A stretch of DNA of 58,547 bases from Spirogloea muscicola (Eukaryota > Streptophyta > Zygnematophyceae > Spirogloeales > Spirogloeaceae): contig WELB01000110.1 of NCBI GenBank assembly GCA_009602725.1, forward strand, positions 255,863 through 314,409. Reading direction: 5' to 3'. This document shows, one piece after another, positions 1 to 10,500 of the stretch (the stretch's first letter is position 1; each line of letters starts with the position of its first letter). The position numbers and the translations under genes were made by a program. The notes below the pieces were generated by a model that was not told where the DNA came from, searched no databases, and saw only the letters and a program-made list of their open reading frames with translations.

Positions 1-3000
1 CTCCCCGGCCTGCGCCGCCGCGACGCCGACGCCGCCGACGCGCACTGGACGATGCACCGCGACGCCCCGGCGGCCGCCCCGGCAGGCCGCCAGCCCAAGG
101 TGGGGTCTAGGGTTCAATACCTGACGGCGCCGGTCTCGTCAGGCAGAGCCTGTGTTTAATATTGTTAAATATGCCACAAGCCAGCATTCGTCCTTCTGTT
201 GCGCAGCCAGGAACGATGTCTATTGTATGACTATTGTAACTTCTGTTAGATAATTCCGAGCTCATTGACAAGTCGATGACAGGCCGTAGGGCTCCTGACA
301 AACCCCTAGCTGAACTGAAGGCTTTGGTGGCTGATTCAAGAGCTGACTCCAAGAGAGGAACGTGCAGTGGCTGAAGCTGCGAATATTCTATTACTCCCAC
401 CAAAAGCATGTTCAAATCCTCGATCTTTAGACATACATAGATATACCCGAAGTCGGCCAAGGCAAGCCCTGACTGGCCGTGCAGGACAAGGCGCGGGCGG
501 CGGCGGCGGCGGCGGCGCGGCCGTGGCGGCTGGAGGACGACCTCGGGCAGAGCAAGTTCGTCGGGACGCTGGAGGGGGGCCAGCGCTCCAACTACTTCCT
601 CCTCATCATGCAGGGCAAGGACTTTGCTGCGCTGCCCGCCGGCGACTGGTATGCCGCTTGCCATCGTGATGCTGTTGTGGGCACCCGCTCGGACACGCTG
701 AGCTTGTCGTGGCATGGAGGCGCTTGCTGTGCATCGTAGCGCAAGCCAGCCTCGTTGTCAAGCTTCCTCGTTGTGCTTGCGGCGAGCCTTGCGTCACAGG
801 TACAACTTTCACAAGGTCATTCAGTACAAGACGCTGACGCTCGAGGAGGCCGAGGAGCGGATGAAGGACCGCCGCAAGACGGTCGACGGTTACCAGCGCT
901 GGATGATGAAGGCCGCGGGCTCGGCCGCCGCCGCCGGCGCCGACGACGAGACTCTTGCCGGCAGCAAGGTGCGTGCCCCGCCGGCTCTAGACCGTGATCT
1001 TGCGCTGCTGCTCACTGCAAACCTCCTCATTGCCACGCACATCTACGTTCCCATGTTGGCTGCCAGGCTCGGAAGAAAGACGAGGAGGACGACTTGCTCA
1101 AGGACGGGGCAGACTCGGACGTGGGTGAAACGGCAGAGGACGAGGACGAGGAGGAGGCGCGTAAGGACCGCCTGGGCCTCAAGGCCGGCGCCAAGGGCGG
1201 GGGTGACGAGGAGGAGGAGGGTGCCCCACGTGAGGAGGCTGACGGGGACGACGACGAGAAAGACAAGGGTAGGCCTATGCGGTGGCGGCTCTTGCCACTT
1301 GTGGCAGGTTGCCTCACACACTGCCGCTGACACATCCAGCGGTGCGACCGGATGACGTGCGCCTTCTGCTTGTTGAAGCCAGGCAGGTGGGATGAAGCCC
1401 ACAGTCGTCATGGCATAGTCTGTTGGTGATTCAACCGGATCCAGTATGTCATGACAGTTGCGCCCAGGAGACCACTCACATCTCTTGCCTCAGGCGACGA
1501 CTGGGAGCACGAGGAGACATTCACGGACGATGACGAGGCCGCCGGCAACGACGCGGAAGAGAGGGAGGATCCGGACAGGGGCCCCGAGATGCCGCCACCT
1601 GCCATTAAGGAGGTGCAAGGATTTGGATTTCTATTGCAGCATGCATAGTCTCAGGGATTCAGGTCCCAGGTCCAGGATCCTGTGTCCAATTATTATGGTC
1701 CAGATACAAGGGTTGCTCTTGGAGGGTGGTGTAAGTGGTGGTGTTTTGGTGGAAGCTAACCGCCTGTCTGCTTGATATTGCACATTGGCGGCTCCCTGCT
1801 TCAGCAAGAAGACGAGGGGGAGGACGAGGAGATGGACCAGGCGGCGGGTGGGCTGAGCACGTCCGGCAGAGAGATCAAGAAGCTCCTCAAGCAAGAGGAT
1901 GCGGAGGATGAGGATGTGGAGGATGAGGAGGAGGAGGAGGACGATGACGTATGCTTCTGGGCTCTGTGCTGTGCCATCCTATCTGGCTTTGATGGTTGGG
2001 AGAACATGTTAACTGGAGCATATGGGGCTGGAGTTCTTGTGCTCTTTGTAGGATGTGAGTCTCATAAGTTGAGGAAACATTGGAACATGGAGCAGCGCCG
2101 TGAGTGAAAACTTTGTGGGTGGCTGGCCACGCAGGTTGACATGGACAAGGAGGACGTGATGCTGTCCTCGATCCTGTTCAAACCAAAAAAGGAGCCGAGC
2201 CCGGCAAGAAGTGAGATGGTTGATGTGAAAACTGGGCCGAGCAACGGGAGGCTGACCCCTCCCCCTGCAAGTGCAGCCACGGTGCCCGCTGTGAAACGGA
2301 AGGTCAGCCCGGAAGAAGCCAAGGCGATTGCAGCGGCAAAGCGGGTGAAGTCTGAGGCTGTCCTGCGAGAGGTGAGTGATCTGCGAGCCACAGCAAAGGC
2401 CAGCCATGACCCTTGCCCCAGGCTTGCGTTCTCAGGAGCAGTCAATGCTTGTACCTACTACTGTTGTCTGCTTTGCAGTCTAACTTTGAGTTATATTATA
2501 GAATGGTAGAGCAATGGACCTGCGCTTGCGTGCTGTCCAGCATGAGCAGCTCATCACTGTGTGTTACGGTGTCCAAGGAAGTGATGACTGGGTACAATTG
2601 TTACCTCTTTCTTGTTGTTGGAGGCATGTTGAGTCCGATTCTTCTTGCTGCTGCGTGCTTATATTGGTGCAGCAAGGAGTAAGACCTCCAGGAAGCACAG
2701 TCACCCTTGCCAAGGCCCCGCCGGCAGCGGGCAAAGGACCGCCAGGCGGGAAAGGCCAGTCGATGTCTGGAGCAGGGGAGGGCATCACAGAGGAAGCCGT
2801 GCGGGCGGTCCTTAGGGCCGGGAGGATCAAGAGCCAGGACCTGGTGACCAAGTTCAGGGGTCGTCTGAGGACGCCTGAGGTCGGGCCCTCCTTGCAGGAA
2901 CCTCTAGTGTGGGCTGCTGACTGCGTGCCGCACCTTGTCCTGTTGTGTGGCTCCCTGACTTGGTCCGCAGTAGGCAGGGCCTCAAAGGTTACTTAGTCAC

Positions 3001-3112
3001 AGTCCTGACTGCGCGTATGTTTCTGTAGGACAAGGCGGCATTCAGCGCTATTCTGCAGAAGATCGCCAAGATTCTCAAGACTCCTGAGGGCAACTTCATG
3101 GTCCTGAGGTGA
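1..3112 (+). CDS. TFIIF alpha subunit (RAP74), 5'-partial
   Basis: Large subunit of general transcription factor TFIIF, which binds RNA polymerase II in the nucleus for initiation and elongation. Exons read: <1-99, 485-648, 800-968, 1067-1268, 1494-1612, 1805-1948, 2135-2371, 2673-2879, 3029-3112 (stop TGA at 3110); all phases join, giving 474 visible residues. The N-terminal RAP74 dimerisation domain is split over exons 2-3 (FVGTLEGGQRSNYFLLIMQG; YNFHKVIQYKTLTLEEAEER; KTVDGYQRWMMKAA). The middle is the family's acidic region with DDWEHEETFTDDDEA. The C-terminal winged helix starts at ITEEAVRAVLRAGRIKSQDL and ends at FMVLR. The start codon and first residues lie left of the window. The donor at 2880 (GTCGGG) is weak but needed for the winged-helix frame. 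Confidence 0.93.
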
Positions 3113-3540
3113 TCTGAGGTGACCTGAAAGCTGGACCTTGAGTCGTTCCTTCCTTGGCAAGTCCTATGCGCTTTCTTCATTCACAGGCCACGCATTGCGC
3201 AGTCTGAGTGACTGCATGCTCATTAGGATGTGGCTTCTCTAAGGTGGGTGAGGGAAGTGGGGGCTATGTATAGTAAGCTCAGAAGAGGCTGATGTATACT
3301 TTAGCAAAGAGTTGCACATGAGCATCACTTTATTTCGTTTGAGGATGATTAGACATTCTCAACCACACAGGTGGAGGAGCTGGATGTTAGTTCTTGGGCT
3401 TGCTGGCCCCTTCAAATTGCCTTCACAAATAGCATGACGATTCGTCTTTTTTGTAATTCTTATGCTCGCACTTCGCATGGATGTGCAAAGCCATTGAATA
3501 AGCCACTTCAGGGGCTGCAATGTGGTGGATCTGCACATTT

Positions 3541-3720
3541 TCAAGAGGAGGCGAGACTGTGAGATGATTGGGTGACTGCTCGACAGAGAGTAGAAGCAAC
3601 AGCCAAAGTGCGGCCTGCTGCCCAAACTGCTGCAAAAGCCAGGGAACGCTGTAGCGAGACTGCCAGGCGCCTATGGAACACCTGACTTAGCGAGAGAGCA
3701 GCATTAAAGCGGGGCTGCAT
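3541..3720 (-). mobile_element. Degenerate 3'-end copy of non-LTR retroelement
   Basis: Read on the minus strand, 3708-3589 encodes FNAALSLSQVF and RRLAVSLQRSLAFAA. These match the module FNAAGSLAQVFRMRLAVSLQ seen in better copies at 20330-20540 and 49199-49417. Only the C-terminal part of the element is present, as expected for a 5'-truncated LINE insertion. Confidence 0.7.
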
Positions 3721-3939
3721 GCCTTGCAAGACTTGGCGTCGGGTTGTGCACGCCATGCTGCTGAAGGAAGAAGTAAGCTCTTCCAAAAGCTCTCCCAAAA
3801 AGAATAAACAAGGTCTGAATCTGACACATAGGAAGGAGGTACAGCCACCGACTCCCGAAAGCGCCCCGTGAGCCCATCAACTATCACACTAGAGTGATAA
3901 AGTCCCCACGGCTGTAACCGCTTGCACACAGCTGGTGTG

Positions 3940-4005
3940 GCTTTAGCACCTCAGTCCTTGTGGACCTTACTCAAATCTTCTGGGCTGGCTTATTGGAGCC
4001 CCCCA
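3940..4005 (+). repeat. Degenerate copy of retroelement 3'-UTR hairpin
   Basis: The stretch around 3965-4000 reads CTCAAATCTTCTGGGCTGGC followed by a decayed right arm (TTGGAGCCC). This matches the family pattern of a pyrimidine-rich CTTGTCCATTCTTTT followed by the GGGCTGGC stem-loop. Confidence 0.55.
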
Positions 4006-4109
4006 CGTCCCCTCGTCCTGTATTCGGGCATCAATTAGCAACCTCTACATGCGGACTCGTGGTTATTGAGCGAGTCGGCTTAGCAGCAAGGTGATGTACA
4101 TCTGTGGAT

Positions 4110-4224
4110 GTGCTTGCCTCGTACTTGGCCACTCGGGCCCTCCATCACTCAACGCATGCTCCATTGTCCCTTTTGTCAATGTGCTTGCCTTTGTACTTGG
4201 CCACTCAGGCCCTCCATCATTCAG
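4110..4224 (+). repeat. Two tandem copies of a ~45-bp repeat
   Basis: Copies at 4110-4153 and 4180-4224 share the core ACTTGGCCACTC(A/G)GGCCCTCCATCA, about 71 bases apart. Related pieces occur at 22424-22455 (+) and 26917-26960 (-), both beside GGGCTGGC hairpin units, so this is probably another part of the same dispersed repeat family. Confidence 0.65.
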
Positions 4225-4403
4225 TACACACACCACTTCTTTCAAAGAGCCCATTGTTCATTGTTATACCTGGGCAGGCCAATCACCGAGGGAAAGAGCA
4301 GCCATCGCCCTTTACTTTTGCCTTACACAGCCACTGCCTTGAAATTGGAAGAGCTGTTGTTTGTTTGTCTACTGGAAAAGTCTTTTCACAGCCATCGCCC
4401 CCC

Positions 4404-4405
<2 letters not shown>

Positions 4406-4483
<78 letters not shown>

Positions 4484-4484
4484 N

Positions 4485-4530
<46 letters not shown>
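4406..4530 (+). repeat. (CT)n microsatellite
   Basis: About 62 uninterrupted CT dinucleotides with a single ambiguous base at 4484. It ends 68 bases before the ATG assigned to the Integrator gene, so it probably lies in that gene's promoter or 5' leader. Its true length is uncertain because of the N. Confidence 0.95.
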
Positions 4531-4532
<2 letters not shown>

Positions 4533-4597
4533 CCTCTCCCTTCCTCTCTCCTGCCCCCCCTCTCAATTCCTCCTCCTTCCCACCCCCTGCAAAGCCC

Positions 4598-7500
4598 ATG
4601 TCTGGTCGAAAACCTGCAGGCGACCATGAAGTCAGGGTTGATTCTCAGGCGGACCTGGAGCCGCTGACGGTGTGCAGGCGCCAGCGACCTGGCATGAGCC
4701 CTACATGAAGGTATGGGCAAGCTCGCCAGCCTGCCGAGCAGCAGCGCCAGAGTGTTCTGAGAGCCTCTGCCTTTGCTGGGTCTTTGCCGATCGCTCCGCC
4801 ATGGCGCCGTTCCTGCTGCTGCCACCGCCTGCGGTTGCTGAGACCTGATCGATCCCCTGCTTGTAGAGAGCGGCACGCAACGAGGAGCCGGACGGGCCGG
4901 CAGCGAGCCGCGCGGAGAAGGCGCCGCGGAGGGAGGTGGGCGGCGGCCGGGCTGCGGGCCTGGACCTGGACCTCAATGCAGTGCCGGGGCTGGCGTTCGC
5001 ATTCGATCTCAATGAGGCATGGAACGAGGAGGACGAGGAGGACCTACAGGAGGACGAGCGAGAGGGTGAGGCGGGCAGAGCCAGCGACGAGGCCGCTGCT
5101 GCGGTTGCGGCTGGTCCCGATGCAGCTGGACATGGGGGGCCTGACGGTGGTGCGGACGAGGAGGAGCCGCAGCCGCACAGAGTGGAGGAGGAGGGCGGCA
5201 GCAACGGGGAGGCAAGGTGGGCAGACGAGGAGCAGCGCTCCGGCGAGGCCGAAGCCAGCACTGGGAGCAGCGGCAGGAGCGACCGCGGCGGCGCTGCTGT
5301 CGAGCCTGCAGCGCAGCCCGAGCTGCCGGACTTTTTCTCCCGTGCCCTCGACCCCGTATCCGTTTCTCTTCCGTTTTGCCATCCTCTTACCTCCAGAAGC
5401 ATGCACTGCTAACACTCACTTCCAAGCAACAAGATGAGCAACTTAACCGTCTCTCCCCTTCTGGTAGCTCATATCGCCACTCAAGCGTCACATTGACTTC
5501 AGTGTTCAAATACTCTGAAAGCTGAGCCCAATTTGCGGTCCCAGATGCTATCTCTACTCTGTTTAGCGGCTGGGCTGCTGCACAAACCTCTCTCGCCCTG
5601 AGCGATTGCTGCAGATCCTGCTTTTGGCAGCTCTAGCACAGACTGCTACTGCTGGATTTCTCTCTGTGACTTCGTTTGCAAGCTGGGACACCTTGACCAT
5701 ACTATGCTGTGGTAGCTTCCCCAAGGCTTTGACCTCGCGGGTAGGTACCATCACGAGTTTGTTTGTTCATAAACTTAAAGTGCTAAAATCTTTCTTCTGA
5801 CATGCACTCTCCTGAGAGGCTTACTGAAGGAGGTGGAGGTCAGCCCCTGCCTGAGTTGATCCTCATGTAGAATCTGATGATGTAGACTAGAGATTGCAGG
5901 TCAACAGGTAAGAATGGCAATCTGCATCATTAGCGCAGCAGTCTTTGAGTGTAGCCTTGCCTTGGGTCTCCTACTAATGAGCCTAATTGATATGCTTGCA
6001 GAGCTGGAGATTGTGGAGGCCGCCTACCAGGCCCACGGAGCGAAGGACGCCGAGCGCCTGGTGCAGGTGCTGGATGCGGCGCTGGCAGTTTGCGAGGGTA
6101 GCCCTGGGAGCCCGAGCAAGTACCACTACCTCAGCTGCCTCGTCGTGGCCAAGCAGATACCTGAGGCATTCCTGTTGGACGCCGTCTTCAAGGTGCGAAT
6201 CCAAGCTACTGCCAGGCCGAGCAGCCCCACGAGTCTACGCTCGATTGGACTCTGGACCCAGCTTTTTGCTGTTGTTCTTGACCAACAATACAACTCTCTT
6301 GATGATAATTCAGAAAGATACAGCCTCTCTTTACCTGAAAGTGCAGCACCTCTGTCTGCTAAGTTCAGCTAGAATTTTACCTGCACCCCCCACAGACTTC
6401 GCCTCTCAGTCCATTGTAGCACCGGGCCAAAAGGCAATGTCAGAGTGAAATGTTGAGCCACTGGCAGTGGTTACAAGCGACTGCGCTCGCTCCGCCTAGC
6501 TGCTTTGTGAAATGGTTAATTAATTTCCTTCCATTGTGTACTAAGCATACTCATTTGGCATCAATCATGGCAGCGTCTTCTCTCCTTCCTGATGCCACCT
6601 GAGGAGGGGCAGAGCGCCCCCACAAAGAAGGGCTTGAACCTGCTGCCGTTACTGGCCTGCCGGCTCCTCCACCAGAGTCTTGCTAGCACGCCCGAGTGGC
6701 CTCTTGACCTTGTCCAGGTGCATACGGCTGCAACCCCCTCTCCTTTGTTCCCGTCTGTCCTGCTATCCTTCCCATCTGTTGCTAGCAATCATGATAGTGC
6801 TTGGCATGCTGTTGACCGTCGTCCTCCATAGAGCGTCACTGAGACCATCCAAGGTGCAGTGGGGTCATACCATGACGTGGTCATTTGGCCTCTGCTGTAA
6901 GGATTCAATTCAGGTTTAAGAATCAAGGCTTCAACACAGCTGATAGCAATGCCTCCTGTCTTGTGTCATGCACTATCCCTCTTTGACCGCTGCACCTTTG
7001 AAGGCTTACTTGGAGGACTATGTGGGCCCAAGAACGTGGGTTGAGCGCGACTCCTGCAAGGACTTCGTCGCCGCCTTGTTGACCGCCTTTCCAGATCCTG
7101 ATGTGCACCATCTTCAGCTGCACTGTGATGGAGTTTTTGTTCCTTCCAGGCATCTTAGAGATGAGAGATAGCTGTTGAGGAATTGCCATTAGTCTGAGAG
7201 AAAAGGCTGATTGAATTAACAGCAGTGACTGGATGGATAACACACATCTTGATGTCATGTGCCTGCAGGAAAGTGGAGACTCTGTCGCAGGCGATGGTTC
7301 ACTAGAGTAAGCAAACAGACAATCAGAAAATATGTGCCTCACCTTGTGCATTTTGTCCACTTCTTGAGGGGTTGAAGGCAAAACTCACTTGGCAAGGTGA
7401 TGATTTGCTGAGTTGGGTGAAATTGACTGACAGGAATGCGGTGTCATCACCTGCTGCAAGGAGCAACCCCTCGTCGCTGGTACATGGCCCCACTCTGCGT

Positions 7501-10500
7501 TTGTCTGGGAGGCTTGACAGATATCTGCTACACCCTGGTCTATGATGAGGCCTTGTCATAAGAACTTGGCAGCAGTCAAGTGGACTCTTGGGCCACCACT
7601 TGGTGTCCCTGGCACTCCCTCAACAAGGATCTCAGCAGCTTCCAGTACTCTGGGATAATCACCGAGGGTTACTGTCGCGGTCGTTTTGTAGGGGCCTTAT
7701 GAGAGGGAGGCGCAACAGCAGGGGGCACGGCAGCTGTTTCTGGAGGTGCTCAGCCGGCTACTCGACCAGGCCTCTGTCAAGGACAACCCACGGCAGCTGA
7801 TGAGGTAGGTCCATGCCCATCATTTCTCTTGTTCGCCACTCTCAAAGGGGATCTCCAACAAGGTCTCCTCTGATGCTGGCCAGCATTGATAGTTTCAACA
7901 TTGACATTGCTTGCACAACATATATTACTATATGTTACCCAATCGAGTGACTATATTATTAGTATCCTTCGTTGGTGCAATACTTGGCTGTGAGTGCTGC
8001 TTCTCGGGCTGGCAGGCTGTTGTCCCTGGGAGCTGGCTGGGAGGAGACTCGCGTGGTCGGCGCGTCGATGCTGTCGCCTTGGCTCAACAACGCCCTCCAC
8101 CTGAAGCAAGCCAAAGAGCTGACCTGGCGCATCATCAAGCTGACTTGTGGCATTTCAGACAACGACTATGCAACCCTCTCACACCTTCTCTCCATCAAGG
8201 TATGGTGTTGGTGGGCACTTTGAGCTAGTGGCAGTAGAAAAGTGCTTCTTGTTGAGGAGCAATGCAGACTGGCTGGCACGACGCAAATTGAGGCCCACGC
8301 TCGAATGGGTTCTTTGATTACATCTGTGTGTATCAGATCAAAGCGCTCCAAGGCACCAGCATCACTGCTGAGATCATTGCAAGAGTCGTGAAAACGAATT
8401 CAGATTGTGCCACTTTTGCTCTCAAGGCAAGTCTCTGCGACGGAGATCTTGATGCTCTATGACAAAGATGCAAGTATTGATGATCACTTTTGATGCTCTA
8501 TGCAAATATGATGCCTGAAATTCGTAAGTCGACCAAGTAGGTGAACAACGCAGCCTTCTCTACGAGCACAGGGCATTCACGACTCTGTGTGGTGTTCACA
8601 AGCACTGAAAGTAGGTATAAGACTGTTGCTCCTCTACAAAACTTATGGCCTCCAGTACACTAGTAAGTCAATTGACAATGCTACTTACACTTGCGCAAGG
8701 TTCTGCTGACCTTTGATTTTGTGCAGACGTTTCTTCTTGCGGATCTGCAGAAGGGATCTCCTCTGAATTCAAAAAATGTGGTGACTGCACTGAAGGCTCT
8801 CCCAGAATCGCCACCGCCAGAGCTGCAATTAGCTCTAGTCTTTCAGGTCAGCAGAGATTGACTTCAAAACCTTTGCAAAGTGAGCTTCCTATACAGTTCG
8901 GACCTAGACAGTGGCCTCATTAAGCTACCATATGCTTCCTGTGCCAGGAGTTAGCTACTGATGTCGAGCATCGACCAAAGATTGCTGCTGTCATTCGAAG
9001 GTATGCGTGTCTCTAGCTCCATGTCTCCTTTATCGCCGTGCAGACTGAATGCCAAGTGTCATATGTTTGTTCTGAGTTTGACTGCTTGATTTTGTGAGAG
9101 GCAATGACTATTACCAGCTTCTTGAAGCCTAAGCTCCACTTTACCTTTCTTCAGAGCAAGGCAGGCAGTAGAACAAGCTAAGCACTTTCAGAGCCCTGAG
9201 CAGGTTGGTGAGGCATGGAGGAGACATCAGCATGCATGCCCTCTGCCGGGGCCTCATGCAGCCCTGGCCAGCCATGCGGGATCAGCCCGAAATGCTGAAA
9301 TCCCCCTGGCTCTTTCAGGTGCTCTTCCGCTTCTCAGCCTGTAGTGGGGTTGCATATGTATTCTTGTACTCGTGCAGTTCCAGTGCTCATTGTTGGTTTG
9401 GTCTCAGTCAGTCACCTACATTGCCAGTTCTTAAGTACTGTCAAATACTGCACTCTGGGTGGTCTTATGCTCACAACAATGCAAGATGCACTAATATCAG
9501 TAGGTGATACTAGGGAAGTTATCGGTAAGAGACGTCAAGCATCCTCGTTCGCAAGCTATTGACTACTAATTTGAGAAGCCTTTGGTCTATTGCTCCTTTG
9601 GAGCCTTTGGGCTCAGGAGCTCTCCTTGAGATTTCTCTGTGAAAAGATGATGTCAACATGTGGTACGATCTGCTTCTATGTCAATGTGGGCAGATGGTCG
9701 AGCTCGTGTCTGCAGTCCTTGTTCAAGCTGCTGTGCCATTGGCCTTAGATGAAAGCCAGGTGCCAGCCATGCTCAGCAAGGAGAAGCTACAAGCAGCGAC
9801 CAAATTTTGGACAGGAGTAGCAGCAGTTCAGGTCAGACCAGCCATTCCTTGGTGTGTATCTGGCGCACGAGGTTCTTGCGCTGTAACTAGCAAGAGGAAG
9901 CTTTGCAGAACAAAGAGAAGACCAGCTTGCCAAGGATCATGCACCAATAACTCACAGAATGCGAACATAAGTATTGCTGGACCTCAACTCATGTCAGCCT
10001 TAGGTGCTAGAAAAGTAAGAGAAGACGGACATGAGTGAAATTTCTGCAGACAGTAACTCCTCTGAGACGCAGTGTCTGCTCAAGTGCCAGACTATGTCGT
10101 CATCATGGCTGATCCTTTGACACCCTCCAGGAGGAGGCAGTGGCTTGGTCAAGTGATGTTCTGGCAGCCTATCTCCCGGCCATTACAGACCGAGAGTTCT
10201 TAAGCTGCATCTGCAAGCTGCTTATCTTGGAGGACCTTGTCAAGGTGTGAAGTCCTGCTTTATAGGAGGTCTCTACGATGAAATGTATGTGTGTAAGTTG
10301 ATCACTATTCGTTGATTCTGCAAGAAGAAGCTGATGTGGAATGCCCATGTCCATATTCATAAGATGTCCATTGGCTTCCACCTAGCTTCGCCCTGCAATC
10401 GTCAGCTCTACAGACTTCTCCTTGCTACAAGCAGAGTTGGCCATATCTTTATACGAACTTACTTCTCCTGGTCTTGGCCGGACTGGTGCAATCTGCTGTC

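Larger units (their letters stand above)
3113..4405. other. Spacer with degenerate retroelement pieces
   Basis: No gene was found between the TFIIF stop and the Integrator gene. The first ~400 bases are the TFIIF 3' flank with no feature I recognise. From 3541 the spacer holds repeat debris listed separately: a minus-strand copy of the retroelement C-terminal peptide, a plus-strand hairpin copy near 3983, and two tandem copies of a ~45-base unit. Confidence 0.6.

Noticed and set aside
3541-3798. 85-codon minus-strand frame as an independent small gene
   Set aside because: Its middle matches the retroelement C-terminal module, so it is a degenerate insertion.
4104-4667. Ser/Leu- and Arg/Glu-repeat frames across the CT microsatellite
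   Set aside because: Products of a dinucleotide repeat, with no coding support on either side.
4701-5402. 233-codon minus-strand Ser/Ala/Pro-rich frame
   Set aside because: It is antisense to the acidic, GC-rich second exon of INTS1. Such mirror frames are expected opposite Asp/Glu-rich coding DNA.
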